Shown here piece after piece: positions 1-9,447 of a stretch of DNA of 64,000 nucleotides. The position numbers and the translations under genes are program-made. Location of the stretch: assembly GCA_947489525.1 (NCBI GenBank), contig CANLDW010000003.1, positions 124,001-188,000 of the forward strand, written 5' to 3'. Each line of letters begins with the position of its first letter. Position 1 is the first letter of the stretch. Source of the stretch: an uncultured Psychrobacter sp. GTDB lineage: Bacteria; Pseudomonadota; Gammaproteobacteria; Pseudomonadales; Moraxellaceae. The notes under the pieces were generated by a model. That model saw nothing but the letters and a program-made list of their open reading frames with translations, was not told the DNA's origin and ran no database searches.

Positions 1-1
1 A

Positions 2-361
2 GCGACATTGATTGAGAAGCATTTTATTATGGATAGAGCTGATAAAGGGCCTGATTCCTCGTTCTCTATAGAACCCAACGAGTTAAAGTCTTTGGTTGAG
101 CAAACCCATGATGCTTGGTTGTCACTGGGTGAGGTGGGCTACGATAGAAAACCTGCTGAAGAGGCTAATGTAAAATTTAGACGCTCCGTCTATTTTGTAA
201 AAGATTTGCCAGCTGGTAGCATGGTTACTGAGGATAGCATCCGCCGTATCCGTCCAGGCTTTGGACTAGCGCCTAAGTATGAGCAAGATATCATAGGCAA
301 ACGCCTAAAGACTGCGGTCACTCGCGGCACACCAACAGCTTGGGAGTTATTCGATGAGTAA
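2..361 (+). CDS. pseI: Pseudaminic acid synthase, C-terminal part (cut by window edge)
   Basis: Only the last ~119 residues are in the window; the frame is open to the left edge. The visible part contains the end of the NeuB-type barrel (IEKHF followed by GPDSSFSIEP) and a complete SAF/antifreeze-like domain (FRRSVYFVKDLPAG through IRPGFGLAPKY and RGTPTAWELF). The GPD-SSFS-EP wording and the GxGLxPKY segment fit PseI, which condenses a 6-deoxy-2,4-diacetamido hexose with phosphoenolpyruvate, better than sialic acid synthase NeuB. The stop overlaps the start of the next gene (ATGAGTAA), so the two are probably translationally coupled in a surface-glycan locus lying to the left. A legionaminate synthase is the main alternative. 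Confidence 0.82.
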   Translation, partial: ATLIEKHFIMDRADKGPDSSFSIEPNELKSLVEQTHDAWLSLGEVGYDRKPAEEANVKFRRSVYFVKDLPAGSMVTEDSIRRIRPGFGLAPKYEQDIIGKRLKTAVTRGTPTAWELFDE

Positions 362-1025
362 AAATATTCTAGTGGTAGCGGCGCATGCCGATGACGAAGC
401 AATTGGCTGCTCGGGTACTATTGCTCGGCATGTAGCTGAGGGCGATAACGTGCATCTGCTATTTATGACCGATGGGGTTGGCGCGCGTGAGATTGTCGCT
501 GATGAGGCTGATGATCGTTTAAGCGCAGCTGAGCAAGCAGCCAAAATCTTAAAAGTAAGCTCAGTGACCAATTTAAGCTTTCCTGACAATAGTATGGATG
601 CCCTACCGCTCCTTGATATCGTCAAAGAAGTCGAGGCTAAAATAAAAGAGGTAAAGCCGGAGATTATCTATACTCACCATATAGGCGACTTAAATGTTGA
701 TCACCAAATAGCGCATAGAGCCGTGATGACAGCATGTCGCCCGCAACCAGGTTTTGGCGTAAAAGCTATTTATGCCTTTGAGGTGCTCTCAAGCACTGAG
801 TGGCAAACCCCAAGTGTACTGCCGTTTATCCCCAACGTGTTTGTTGATATAAGTGAGTATCTATCTACTAAGATGCAAGTGGTCACTGCCTATGAAGAAG
901 AGATGCGCGATGTGCCGCATTCGCGTAGCCTAAAGCATATAGAGCTATTGGCTCAGCATCGAGGGTATTCGGTGGGCGTTCATGCTGCTGAAGCCTTTAT
1001 GCTCGTTAGGGAGATAAAGGGGTAA
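354..1025 (+). CDS. PIG-L family N-acetyl sugar deacetylase
   Basis: A 223-residue PIG-L/LmbE-type zinc-dependent deacetylase. The metal-binding AHxDDE motif is seen as AHADDE at residues 10-15 (Ala replaces the more usual Pro), and the second His motif HHIGDLNVDH lies near residue 107-116. It overlaps pseI by 8 bases, so it belongs to the nonulosonic acid operon and probably removes an acetyl group from a nonulosonate or precursor before a different acyl group is added. That substrate is an inference from position only. It converges on scpB with only 18 bases between the stops and no clear terminator. Confidence 0.85.
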   Translation: MSKNILVVAAHADDEAIGCSGTIARHVAEGDNVHLLFMTDGVGAREIVADEADDRLSAAEQAAKILKVSSVTNLSFPDNSMDALPLLDIVKEVEAKIKEVKPEIIYTHHIGDLNVDHQIAHRAVMTACRPQPGFGVKAIYAFEVLSSTEWQTPSVLPFIPNVFVDISEYLSTKMQVVTAYEEEMRDVPHSRSLKHIELLAQHRGYSVGVHAAEAFMLVREIKG

Positions 1026-1043
1026 CTTCAATGAATAATGGTG

Positions 1044-1595
1044 CTAAGCACTAATATGAAGCTGATTCAAGTCCGGCATTGGCGGTAACTCATTCAAATC
1101 GCTCAGCCCAAATGCATCTAGAAACTGCGGTGTGGTATGCAATAGGGCGGGGCGACCAAGCGTATCTCGATGCCCTTTTTCAACAATCCAGCCTTTATCG
1201 AATAGCTGACGCAAAATACCACTTGATAACGTCACACCGCGTACGTATTCGATATCGCTACGGGTGACGGGCTGTTTGTATGCAATCACACTTACGGTCT
1301 CAAGCAAAGCCTGGCTTAAGCGCTCTTGGCGCTGCGGAAAAACGCGTTGAATTAGAGCGCTATAGCGATCTGCGATCTGTAAACGGTAGCCGCTAGCGCT
1401 TTTATGTAGACTAAGCGCGCTTTTATTTAGCCGCGCTTGCAACACCTCTAATGCGCTTTGCAACTCTTTATCAGATAAAGACAAATGTTTTTTGAGCATA
1501 GTAGCAGTAAGTGGCGCTTCTGAGGCGTGTAATAACACCTCAATGTCTAGGCTTATAGTCTCGTAGTTATTCGTAGTATCTAGGGTTGTCATCAT
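1044..1595 (-). CDS. scpB: Segregation and condensation protein B
   Basis: ScpB, the winged-helix kleisin-interacting subunit of the SMC-ScpAB condensin. The segment ISLDIEVLLHASEAPLT, the ALLETVSVIAYKQPVTRSDIE block and RDTLGRPALLHTT are classic ScpB. An ATG further upstream (1619) is in frame, but the ATG at 1595 has a good Shine-Dalgarno (AAGGA, 8 bases upstream) and lies after the scpA stop at 1607, so I prefer 1595, giving about 183 residues. It is the last gene of the leftward lpxL-like/trpS/scpA/scpB run. Confidence 0.9.
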   Translation of the reverse strand: MMTTLDTTNNYETISLDIEVLLHASEAPLTATMLKKHLSLSDKELQSALEVLQARLNKSALSLHKSASGYRLQIADRYSALIQRVFPQRQERLSQALLETVSVIAYKQPVTRSDIEYVRGVTLSSGILRQLFDKGWIVEKGHRDTLGRPALLHTTPQFLDAFGLSDLNELPPMPDLNQLHISA

Positions 1596-1606
1596 AAAAC
1601 TATCCT

Positions 1607-2410
1607 TTACGCCAACCATTCTAAAGTCAATTGGCGCGGCTGATTCTCAAAATCATCCTGTACTATTCCAATTAACTGGCGTTTCATCAGCTCAAGCACG
1701 GCAACGAAGCTGACCACTACGCCAACTTTGCCTTGTTTTTTGTCAAGTAGCTCATAAAAAGGACGCCTACCGCTCATGCTTAGCTGTCTGCTAATACTGG
1801 CAATACGATCCGATAAAGGGATAGTATCCACTTTGACAGTATGCATCTGATAGTCAGGTTGTAGCTGCATCTTAAACAAGCTGTCTATGAGTAGGTTTGG
1901 CGAATAGTTTGGAAGCTCAGCATTCATAATACTTTGATCCGGCATACTAACGAGCGCTAAGAACACATCACGCTCAAGACGTACTAGCCTGTCTAGGCGC
2001 AGACTGGCTTGCTTAATCTGCGCGTAAGCTTCTAAGCGACGGGTCAACTCAGCCTTGGGATCACGCTCCTCAGTTGACATCTGTGGCTTGGGTAGTAACA
2101 ACTCAGTCTTGATCGCAATCAGCGTTGATGCCATCAGTAGATAATCACCTGCCAACTCAAAATGCTCGGTATCAAGCTCACTGATATAAGCCAGATACTG
2201 CTCAGTGATTGGGAGAATAGGCATCTGGGTTAGATCAAAGTTATTCTTTTTGACTAAGTATAATAAAAAGTCTAAGGGACCTGCGAACTGCTCAAGCCAA
2301 ATGGCAAAAGCCTGCGGTGGCACGTAAAGATCATCTGGTAAATGTTCGATAGGCGTCTGATAAATACGTAGCGGCGCTAAATTGCTCTCTGCTAGGTTGC
2401 TCATCTGCAT
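1607..2410 (-). CDS. scpA: Segregation and condensation protein A
   Basis: ScpA kleisin subunit, 267 residues. The N-terminal signature (FAGPLDFLLYLVKKNNFDL, then LPITEQYLAYI) and the DYLLMASTLIAIKTELLLP helix match the family; the C-terminal winged helix (VVSFVAVLELMKRQLIGIVQ) is complete. It lies 8 bases after trpS, and its end nearly abuts or overlaps scpB, depending on the scpB start. An alternative in-frame ATG two codons in (2404) cannot be separated from the first by Shine-Dalgarno strength. Confidence 0.92.
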   Translation of the reverse strand: MQMSNLAESNLAPLRIYQTPIEHLPDDLYVPPQAFAIWLEQFAGPLDFLLYLVKKNNFDLTQMPILPITEQYLAYISELDTEHFELAGDYLLMASTLIAIKTELLLPKPQMSTEERDPKAELTRRLEAYAQIKQASLRLDRLVRLERDVFLALVSMPDQSIMNAELPNYSPNLLIDSLFKMQLQPDYQMHTVKVDTIPLSDRIASISRQLSMSGRRPFYELLDKKQGKVGVVVSFVAVLELMKRQLIGIVQDDFENQPRQLTLEWLA

Positions 2411-2418
2411 ATATAAGG

Positions 2419-3498
2419 TTATTTGAGCTTAGCCAGTGGACGAATACCAATGGCACGGCGCGTTTTATCAAGCTGCTTACGGCTGTGACGACGTGCTTTA
2501 TCGGCGCCCATTTGCAAAATCTCTTCGAGCTCCTTTGGGTTAGCCATTAATTCTTCATAACGGGCTCGAAACGGGGCAATCTCATCATTGATCTTATCAA
2601 AGAGCGCTTGTTTGGCATCGCCCCAACCTATACCAGTTGCAAACTGCGTACGCATATCAGCGATCTCGGTAGGCGAGGCAAAGGCTTTATAAATCTCAAA
2701 CACTGCTGAGGCATCGGGATCTTTTGGTTCTTCTGGTAGTTGTGAGTTGGTCACAATTTTCATAATAGCTTTGTGCATCTGCTTCTCAGAGCTGACCTGA
2801 GAATTTGACTCGCCAAACAGGGGAATCGTATTGCCATAGCTTTTGCTCATTTTTCGGCCGTCAAGCCCTGTTAGCAGAGGCATCTCATCATCAACAACTG
2901 CGTTTGGCAGGGTAAATAAAGGTTTGTATTTGTGATTAAAGGTGCCAGCAATATCTCGCGCCATCTCGATGTGTTGTATTTGGTCGCGCCCGACTGGTAC
3001 GTGGGTGGCGTTGAACATCAAAATATCAGCCGCCATCAGTACAGGATAACCGAATAAACCCATAGTAATACCAAAATCTGTGTCGACGTCTTCTTTTGCC
3101 ATATTAGCATCAACAGCAGCTTTGTAAGCATGAGCACGGTTCATAAGACCTTTGGCGCACGAGCAACTTAGTATCCAAGCCAGCTCAGGTATTTCAGGAA
3201 CATCGGACTGCCGATAAAAGGTCACGCGTTCAGGGTCGAGACCGCAAGCGAGCCAAGTGGCGGCAATCGCCTTGGTTGATTCATGAATGATAGCGGGATC
3301 GTAGCACTTAATAATACCGTGGTAGTCTGCTAAAAAGAAAAAAGCATCGTGATCACTATTCTGAATGGATTCTATAGCAGGTCTTATAGCGCCAACATAG
3401 TTGCCTAAATGAGGTATGCCGGTTGGAGTGATGCCTGTAAGAATGCGTTGTTTTGATGCGTTAGCCGCTTGCTCGTTTGTATGCAGAGTCTGACTCAT
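2419..3498 (-). CDS. trpS: Tryptophanyl-tRNA synthetase
   Basis: Class Ic aminoacyl-tRNA synthetase charging tRNA-Trp. The HIGH-equivalent motif reads PTGIPHLGN at residues 25-33 and the KMSKS loop is intact ([12 protein letters not shown]). The open frame extends 24 codons further upstream to 3570, but those residues are hydrophobic and unlike the family, so I chose the ATG at 3498 (MSQTLHTN), giving 359 residues. It lies between the lipid A acyltransferase and scpA on the same strand. Confidence 0.95.
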   Translation of the reverse strand: MSQTLHTNEQAANASKQRILTGITPTGIPHLGNYVGAIRPAIESIQNSDHDAFFFLADYHGIIKCYDPAIIHESTKAIAATWLACGLDPERVTFYRQSDVPEIPELAWILSCSCAKGLMNRAHAYKAAVDANMAKEDVDTDFGITMGLFGYPVLMAADILMFNATHVPVGRDQIQHIEMARDIAGTFNHKYKPLFTLPNAVVDDEMPLLTGLDGRKMSKSYGNTIPLFGESNSQVSSEKQMHKAIMKIVTNSQLPEEPKDPDASAVFEIYKAFASPTEIADMRTQFATGIGWGDAKQALFDKINDEIAPFRARYEELMANPKELEEILQMGADKARRHSRKQLDKTRRAIGIRPLAKLK

Positions 3499-3590
3499 AA
3501 AATACCCGTTAAAGTAGTCATTATTGATTGCAAAAAAGTTAGGAAATGCAGTGGTGGCAAAGTATAGCAAATACTGAATGTGAGCACGAT

Positions 3591-4679
3591 CTACTTATAA
3601 ATAGTGCTGCGCCCTTTAGGACCATGCTTGAAACGACGATGAAACCACATCCACTGCGTAGGGTCGATACGTATCAGACTTTCTAGGACTTCGTTGACTC
3701 GAGTAGCGTCTGCGACCTCATCTGTACTAGGATAATTATCAAGCTCAGGCGTAATCGTCAGATGATAATGTGGGCGTTTACCACGCGGTAGGTTATCTGG
3801 TGTTTGCCGATAAGTATGTAGTGCCATCACCGCAGGCGGGCGTTGTTTACTACCCAATTTTGCCAGCCGTCGCGGCATTGTAATTGTAGCAGCAGGTACG
3901 CCAAAAAATGGCGCCATAACACCTTGTTTGAGCCCATAGTCTTGATCAGGTGAGTACCAGATAACATGACCTTGATTGATAGACTTAACTAGACTACGCA
4001 TATCGCGGCTAGATATTTGCTTGCCAAAGATACGCGTGCGCCCATTGTAGATAAACCAGTCTAACAGTGCGTTGTTTTGTGGACGATACATACAGTCTGC
4101 GGCAAAGAACTGCGTACATAATCTGCCACCTAGATCCAACATAGTATAGTGAGCGCCTAATAAAATAACGGCACGGCCTTCTTTTTGTGCATTGACTAGA
4201 TGCTGTAGTCCTGATATGGATACTGTGCGCGTAAACAAATTAGGCCGGAACCAAGCACATAAAGTCTCAAATACACCGATGCCTTGATTAACGAAGACCT
4301 GTTTTGCCATCAGCTCGCGCTCAGCGTCTATCTTTTCTGGAAAAGCGAGCTTAAGATTGATCAAGGTGTCACGGCGCCGTGATCCCGCTATATAATAAAC
4401 GGCAATACCCAAACGGCGTCCCAACCAAAACTGCCAACGTAGTGGCAAATAAATCAGGGGTAAGATAAGCAAGAACAATAACCAATAGCCCCAATAATTC
4501 GGTAGTAAAAAGTGCAGTTGAAAAGGTTTTTTGTCTGCCTGAGCTGTATGTTTATGCGTTTCTATAACAGTGGGCGTACCAACAGGTAAGCTTGGCGATT
4601 TAGTAGAGTCGCCTTGAGAATTGATTGCAGGTCTGTTCTTTTTAGCTTTACTAGGATCGTACTGTTCGGGCGCTTTCAT
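3591..4679 (-). CDS. Lipid A biosynthesis lauroyl/palmitoleoyl acyltransferase (LpxL/HtrB family)
   Basis: Inner-membrane acyltransferase adding secondary acyl chains to lipid A, 362 residues. After ~55 hydrophilic N-terminal residues there is a hydrophobic anchor ([20 protein letters not shown]), then the catalytic HX4D motif as HYTMLD, and the downstream [11 protein letters not shown] and SPDQDYG blocks typical of HtrB proteins. The N-terminal extension (Lys/Pro/Thr-rich, before the anchor) is longer than in E. coli LpxL. LpxL, LpxM and LpxP cannot be separated by eye. It heads the leftward run into trpS-scpAB. Confidence 0.88.
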   Translation of the reverse strand: MKAPEQYDPSKAKKNRPAINSQGDSTKSPSLPVGTPTVIETHKHTAQADKKPFQLHFLLPNYWGYWLLFLLILPLIYLPLRWQFWLGRRLGIAVYYIAGSRRRDTLINLKLAFPEKIDAERELMAKQVFVNQGIGVFETLCAWFRPNLFTRTVSISGLQHLVNAQKEGRAVILLGAHYTMLDLGGRLCTQFFAADCMYRPQNNALLDWFIYNGRTRIFGKQISSRDMRSLVKSINQGHVIWYSPDQDYGLKQGVMAPFFGVPAATITMPRRLAKLGSKQRPPAVMALHTYRQTPDNLPRGKRPHYHLTITPELDNYPSTDEVADATRVNEVLESLIRIDPTQWMWFHRRFKHGPKGRSTIYK

Positions 4680-4996
4680 AATGTCCTTTTATCGCACTAT
4701 TTTAATGCCAAACCTGATAATAAAAGTTGCTACTATGATGGGCGAGTGCGTTTCGCATTGCAAGGTTATTTTGATGTAACGTCTTCTATTATAACTTTGA
4801 TTTTATGTGCTATTTTATCTTTGTGCTATGCGTTTTATCATTATAAAATCTGTACGCGTCGATACAAGAAAAATAGACATAAAAAAACCTTATAAACTGA
4901 TACCAGCTTATAAGGCTTAACAAGTTTATCGTTTCATCCATGCTGATTATGATGACATCATCACGAGAATAACCAGCTGATAAATGATAGCCTTGA
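4680..4996. other. Spacer between rpsI and the lipid A acyltransferase gene
   Basis: A 317-base A+T-rich spacer between two leftward genes. It holds the rpsI terminator at 4881-4915 and presumably the promoter of the acyltransferase. A short rightward open frame crosses it, but it runs antisense into the acyltransferase gene and has no recognisable protein features. Confidence 0.6.
4881..4915 (-). terminator. Intrinsic terminator of rplM-rpsI
   Basis: On the minus strand, an 8-base stem CCTTATAA/TTATAAGG with an inner CTG/CAG pairing and GTAT loop is followed by a run of seven T. It lies about 80 bases past the rpsI stop. Confidence 0.85.
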
Positions 4997-5383
4997 TTAA
5001 CGTTTTGAGAATTGTGGACGTTTACGTGCTTTACGTAGACCAACTTTCTTACGTTCAACTTGGCGTGAGTCACGAGTCACAAAACCAGCAGATTTTAATG
5101 CAGGTTTGTTTGTCTCATCAAGCTCAATTAGAGCGCGAGTGATACCGTGACGAATAGCACCTGCTTGACCACTAATACCACCACCTTTTACTGTGATGTA
5201 TAAGTCGTAATCATTAGGGGTGTCTAATAACTCTAATGGCTGACGTACTACCATGCGTGAGGTTTCGCGGCTGAAGTATTCATCAAGTGGCTTACCATTG
5301 ACAACAATGCTACCAGTACCTTTTGCTAAAAAGACACGAGCGGTAGACGTCTTGCGGCGACCAGTTCCGTAATTGCGTTCCAT
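4997..5383 (-). CDS. rpsI: 30S ribosomal protein S9
   Basis: Complete uS9, 128 residues, close to the usual 130. Begins [16 protein letters not shown] and ends with the conserved basic tail [11 protein letters not shown] whose final Arg reaches the decoding centre. Directly follows rplM by 10 bases in the standard rplM-rpsI operon and is followed by a clear terminator. Confidence 0.98.
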   Translation of the reverse strand: MERNYGTGRRKTSTARVFLAKGTGSIVVNGKPLDEYFSRETSRMVVRQPLELLDTPNDYDLYITVKGGGISGQAGAIRHGITRALIELDETNKPALKSAGFVTRDSRQVERKKVGLRKARKRPQFSKR

Positions 5384-5393
5384 AAGTATATCC

Positions 5394-5822
5394 TTAGATG
5401 TCTAGTTCTTTAGGTTGTTGTGCGCTATGTGGATGTTCTTCACCAGCATACAACTTAAGCTTTTTGATCATAGCGTAGCCAAGAGGACCTTTTGGAAGCA
5501 TACCCTTAACTGCTTTGTGTAGAACATCTTCAGGCTTATGTGCAATCAGCTTATTGAAGTTGGTTTCTTTAATACCGCCTGGGTAGCCCGTGTGACGATA
5601 GTATTTTTTGTCTTGTGCTTTCTTACCCGTTACCGCGATCTTTTCGGCATTGATAACGACAATGAAGTCGCCAGTGTCAACGTGCGGCGTGTAAGAAGTC
5701 TTGTGCTTGCCACGTAAGCGAGAAGCGATTTGTGTGGCTAGGCGACCAAGGGTCTTGCCGTCAGCATCGACAACATACCAGTCATGGGTCACGTCAGCTG
5801 GTTTTGCACTAAGTGTTTTCAT
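5394..5822 (-). CDS. rplM: 50S ribosomal protein L13
   Basis: Complete uL13, 142 residues, the family's normal length. Conserved blocks [26 protein letters not shown] and [10 protein letters not shown] are present. Shine-Dalgarno AAGG lies 8 bases before ATG. Promoter identified at 5893-5921, giving a leader of about 64 bases with a GAGAG/CTCTC hairpin that might serve L13 feedback control. Confidence 0.98.
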   Translation of the reverse strand: MKTLSAKPADVTHDWYVVDADGKTLGRLATQIASRLRGKHKTSYTPHVDTGDFIVVINAEKIAVTGKKAQDKKYYRHTGYPGGIKETNFNKLIAHKPEDVLHKAVKGMLPKGPLGYAMIKKLKLYAGEEHPHSAQQPKELDI

Positions 5823-5892
5823 GATAAAACCTTAAATTTAGAATTCAATGAGAGTTTAGCTGGGAACGGGGCTCTCAAAAAACAGACTGCAC

Positions 5893-5921
5893 ATTATAAG
5901 CAGTAGCGCTTAAGCTTGCAA
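5893..5921 (-). promoter_or_regulatory. Sigma-70 promoter of rplM-rpsI
   Basis: On the minus strand: -35 TTGCAA (5916-5921), 17-base spacer, perfect -10 TATAAT (5893-5898). It lies 70 bases upstream of rplM, and no other equally good promoter is visible there. Confidence 0.8.
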
Positions 5922-6007
5922 GCCGCAATGGGGTTTATTTTTGTCTTATAACCATAAAAGAGCGACGTTTAGCCGCTATTTGATGTTTTTTTTCGTAGGT
6001 AGCTCGA

Positions 6008-6706
6008 TTATGTCGTTGATAAACGATAAAGTCCAGCAAAAACCTGTCCTACTTTAGTGTGTTTGAAGCATTCAAAGCCCTTAATTTCTTTAGAACTATT
6101 ATTACTATCAATGAGCTGAGTATCACTAATTGATAGATCATCAAGTAGTTGCGTTAAATCCATACTGAGATCTTTATCGGCTTCTAGATATATCAAAGTA
6201 TCAGCAGTAATAAACTTACTACGTACAAGGGCCTTTAAGATAGGTTGCCATAGATTTGCTGCATAAGGAGGGTCAATAAATATGAGGTCAAAAGCTTGCT
6301 GGTTGGTACTATTTGCACTATAGGTTGGTAACCTAGTAGGCTCAGCGAGTAGGTGTTCAGCGCTACCTTGAATAATATTATAAGTAGCAGGGTCAAGACC
6401 TAGTTGTTCAGCACTATGCTGTAACATCTGGGTTTGCACGCGATCGGTTTCGATGAAGGTGCAGTGAGCCGCGCCGCGAGACAAAGCCTCAAACCCTAAC
6501 ACGCCGCTACCAGCACAGCTATCCAATACCCGCGCGCCGTGAATGTCAGCAACTAGCCAGTTAAATAGTGTCTCACGCAGACGATCAGGTGTGGGACGTA
6601 GACCCTCACTGCCAATAAACGCTACGCTACGGCGCTTTAAATGACCGCCTATAATTCGTACGTTGCCAGCAGTATGGCTTTTGGTTTGAGAGCGGGGCTT
6701 TGACAT
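6008..6706 (-). CDS. rsmD: 16S rRNA (guanine-966-N2)-methyltransferase RsmD
   Basis: SAM-dependent methyltransferase modifying G966 of 16S rRNA, 232 residues. Opens with NVRIIGGHLKRRSVAF, then RPTPDRLRETLFNWL, SAM-binding motif LDSCAGSGVLGFEALSRGA, and catalytic DPPY within DLIFIDPPYAANLW. The C-terminal part has a polar insertion (SNNSSKEI). Reads leftward in the spacer before rplM; 33 bases separate it from mrdA upstream. Confidence 0.93.
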   Translation of the reverse strand: MSKPRSQTKSHTAGNVRIIGGHLKRRSVAFIGSEGLRPTPDRLRETLFNWLVADIHGARVLDSCAGSGVLGFEALSRGAAHCTFIETDRVQTQMLQHSAEQLGLDPATYNIIQGSAEHLLAEPTRLPTYSANSTNQQAFDLIFIDPPYAANLWQPILKALVRSKFITADTLIYLEADKDLSMDLTQLLDDLSISDTQLIDSNNSSKEIKGFECFKHTKVGQVFAGLYRLSTT

Positions 6707-6739
6707 AGAGTACTCTTGAATCCCTTAGATAGCTTAGGT

Positions 6740-8743
6740 TTACTCAGATGTTGTTAGGTTGGCGGTAGCGTCAGTAGGCGTGTTTGCTGCTGCCATTGCT
6801 TCCATCTCAGCTTGACGTTCTTGTTGTTCGCGCAAGTTGTCACGTGCTAATTTTTCAAAAGCTTTGCGGCGTTTAATGACTTTGAGCTCATCAGCTGAGG
6901 GAGGCAGTATAGGATTATTATCGCGCTGCAATACCCAGTAATCAAATAATGCACGTCCGATAGGAGCCGCTGTAGCACTGCCACCGCCGCCGTTTTCAAC
7001 CAGTACTGCAAGAGCAATCTGTGGATCTTCAACAGGGGCAAAGCCGTTAAACCAAGCGTGATCCCAGTGACGCTTATCAAGGGCCGCTTTGTTATAGCTT
7101 TTACCCTGAGCAATGGACTTGACTTGCGCAGTACCTGTCTTACCAGCGATGCGATAGCGATCGGTATAAATACCACGGCCAGTACCGCTTTTGACCACAC
7201 TCTCCATAGCATCATGCATGCGTAGCCAGTCTGAGGGCTTGCCGTTGTAGGCAATTTTGCCATCGGGTTTAGTAATGACATTCACTTCGGCAGCGCCATC
7301 ACTGCTCTTGAGTAGATGCGGGGTAATGTGATGACCTTTATTGGCAGTCATAGCAGTGGCGTTCGCAATTTGTAGCGGAGTCGCCAAAAAATAACCTTGA
7401 CCGATACTCACTGAGATAGTCTCACCGGGTAGCCAGCTTTTATCGTAAGTATCTTCCTTCCATTTTGGTGAGGGCATGATACCTGACTTTTCGTTAGGCA
7501 GATCAATACCGGTTTCATTGCCAAAACCAAAGCGCGTCATCCAATCATGCAAACGCTGAATACCCATCTCATAAGCAAGCTTATAGTAATAAGTGTCAAC
7601 TGACATAACCACCGACTTCTTGAGATCGACAGTACCATGACCACCGCGTTTCCAGTCACGAAAACGATGCGAGTCGCCAGGTAAGCTAAAATACCCAGGG
7701 TCGTAGATCGTCGTCTCCCAATCACGCAAACCGTAGTGGATACCACCTAGACCTTCAAAGGGCTTGATCGTAGAGCCAGGGGGGTACATCCCTTGTAGCG
7801 CTCGGTTATATAATGGCTGATCAATATCTTCGCGCAACGCATCGTAGTCTTTAAAGGAGATACCTGAGACAAAAGGATTGGGGTCGTAGCTTGGGTTACT
7901 GACAAAAGCAAGCACGTCGCCATTTTTGGGATCGATAGCAACAATCGCGCCGCGCCGACCAGCTAGCTGCTGCTGTGCTACCGTTTGCAAACCATAATCT
8001 AAACTTAAGGTAATATCATTGCCAGACAAAGGCGGCTTGGTATCAAGCTGGCGCAAGATATTACCGTGCGCGTCCGTTTCAACCGACTGATAGCCTGGCT
8101 GTCCAAGTAAAATATCCTCATAAAAATCTTCAATACCAATTTTACCAATCAGATCGGTACCAGCGTAACGGTCTTTATCGATGCGCTTGCTTTCTTTGTC
8201 ATTGATACGGCCGACGTAACCAATAACGTGCGCAAACAGTTCATCATAAGGGTAGGCACGAGTCATTTTACTTTGAATAGTGACGCCGCGAAAAAATGGC
8301 TTGCGCTCACTAAACTGAGCCACCTGCTCATCAGTGAGATCGATTTTAACCGTGACGGGATTGTTCCTACTCTCGTTCAAACGCGATAGGATGTCGGTGA
8401 TGTCTTTTTGAGTCAGCTCAAAGATAGGGGCGAGCAGGTTTAATGTACGCTCTGGGTTTTCTACCTCATCAGGACTTAGCATGGCGGTAAAGACCGGCTG
8501 GTTGTCAGCGAGCAATATACCGTTACGATCATAGATATAGCCGCGGCTTGGTGGCGCTGATATAAGTTTAATGCGATTATTGTCCGCTTGGGTCGTGTAC
8601 TTGTCATGGGCGTACACTTGCAGATAGCCGTAACGTAGCAGTAGAACGCTCAGCCCTATAAACATGAATACCCCAAGTATAATGATACGGCGCATAAACA
8701 TGCTGTTGATTTGCTCGGTATCTGCTGCAAGCGGTTTATTCAT
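6740..8743 (-). CDS. mrdA: Penicillin-binding protein 2 (elongasome transpeptidase)
   Basis: Bitopic class B PBP needed for cell elongation, 667 residues. One N-terminal membrane helix (IIILGVFMFIGLSVLLL), the PBP dimerisation domain (PPSRGYIYDRNG), and a transpeptidase domain with active-site GSTIKPF, second motif SVD and KTGTAQV. The C-terminal tail is extended and Ala/Gln/Glu-rich (QERQAEMEAMAAAN). rodA is not adjacent in this window. The upstream region carries a two-fold direct repeat at 8771-8805. Confidence 0.95.
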   Translation of the reverse strand: MNKPLAADTEQINSMFMRRIIILGVFMFIGLSVLLLRYGYLQVYAHDKYTTQADNNRIKLISAPPSRGYIYDRNGILLADNQPVFTAMLSPDEVENPERTLNLLAPIFELTQKDITDILSRLNESRNNPVTVKIDLTDEQVAQFSERKPFFRGVTIQSKMTRAYPYDELFAHVIGYVGRINDKESKRIDKDRYAGTDLIGKIGIEDFYEDILLGQPGYQSVETDAHGNILRQLDTKPPLSGNDITLSLDYGLQTVAQQQLAGRRGAIVAIDPKNGDVLAFVSNPSYDPNPFVSGISFKDYDALREDIDQPLYNRALQGMYPPGSTIKPFEGLGGIHYGLRDWETTIYDPGYFSLPGDSHRFRDWKRGGHGTVDLKKSVVMSVDTYYYKLAYEMGIQRLHDWMTRFGFGNETGIDLPNEKSGIMPSPKWKEDTYDKSWLPGETISVSIGQGYFLATPLQIANATAMTANKGHHITPHLLKSSDGAAEVNVITKPDGKIAYNGKPSDWLRMHDAMESVVKSGTGRGIYTDRYRIAGKTGTAQVKSIAQGKSYNKAALDKRHWDHAWFNGFAPVEDPQIALAVLVENGGGGSATAAPIGRALFDYWVLQRDNNPILPPSADELKVIKRRKAFEKLARDNLREQQERQAEMEAMAAANTPTDATANLTTSE

Positions 8744-8770
8744 ATAATGGGAGTACTCGGTTCGTTCTAA

Positions 8771-8805
8771 TTCGGTTTGTGCTAATCTAATTCGCTTTGT
8801 GCTAA
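8771..8805. repeat. Direct repeat in the mrdA upstream region
   Basis: TTCGGTTTGTGCTAA at 8771-8785 and TTCGCTTTGTGCTAA at 8791-8805: two near-identical 15-mers exactly 20 bases apart, i.e. about two helical turns, about 30-60 bases upstream of the mrdA start. Confidence 0.7.
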
Positions 8806-9058
8806 GACGTTAGATCTTCAAGTTTGGGATAGGTCAATATAAACGATAAAAACAATACTTTCAATCACATAGCCTATTTGTATTGCTGATACTTATCTCA
8901 TCTTAATAGGGCAATGTTAGAAGGTTTTTGGGCACGAAATTATAACAGAAGCTTATTTGCGCTTCATCGTATTTCGAATCAAAGGACTTAAATCAATAAA
9001 ATAAAAGGCAGTAAAATAAAAGCTAAAAGCGCAATAACAAGCTCGATACTAATAAGTC

Positions 9059-9098
9059 GCTATAAATCAAGGTGCTATAAATCAAGGTGCTATAAATC
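9059..9098. repeat. Tandem 15-base repeat
   Basis: Unit GCTATAAATCAAGGT occurs at 9059-9073 and 9074-9088 and is followed by a partial third copy to 9098. No hairpin or spacer structure suggests CRISPR; it looks like simple slippage. Confidence 0.85.
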
Positions 9099-9447
9099 GC
9101 TGTTTTAAAAGTCCAATGATAATCGGCTATATGGGGATATAGGCTGTACGATACAAGCAAGGGGGCTGTCACTGATAGTCACAACTTGCTCTCGTCATAA
9201 GCATGCTAATAAATAACAAGTATGCTAAAATTAGGCGATTTGTTTTATCACACTTAACACGCACATTTAATTCACAATAAGTAAGCCATAGTTTAGGTGT
9301 TTAATAATCTAATAAGGCAGTGCTTACGTTAGCTAAGCACACTTGAGTATGGCATTATTTACTATCTTTTGTCCGTACCAAGCAGCGGGTTATTCGTGTT
9401 ATCACCTTCAGCTTATGTTAACCGTCACGTCAGGGGCATAAACAGTT

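Larger units (their letters stand above)
8744..9447. other. Long intergenic region between mrdA and the DUF445 gene
   Basis: A 704-base spacer between divergent genes with no credible open frame. It contains a direct repeat (8771-8785 and 8791-8805) close to mrdA and a 15-base tandem repeat (9059-9098). I see no tRNA or known RNA family in it. Promoters for both flanking genes must lie here but none is striking. Confidence 0.6.

Noticed and set aside
4614..4895. Rightward 93-residue open frame between rpsI and the acyltransferase gene
   Set aside because: Starts antisense inside the acyltransferase gene, ends in the rpsI terminator, and has no ribosome site or protein-like composition.
9059..9098. 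Possible CRISPR array
   Set aside because: Repeats are contiguous 15-mers without spacers and there are only two and a half units.
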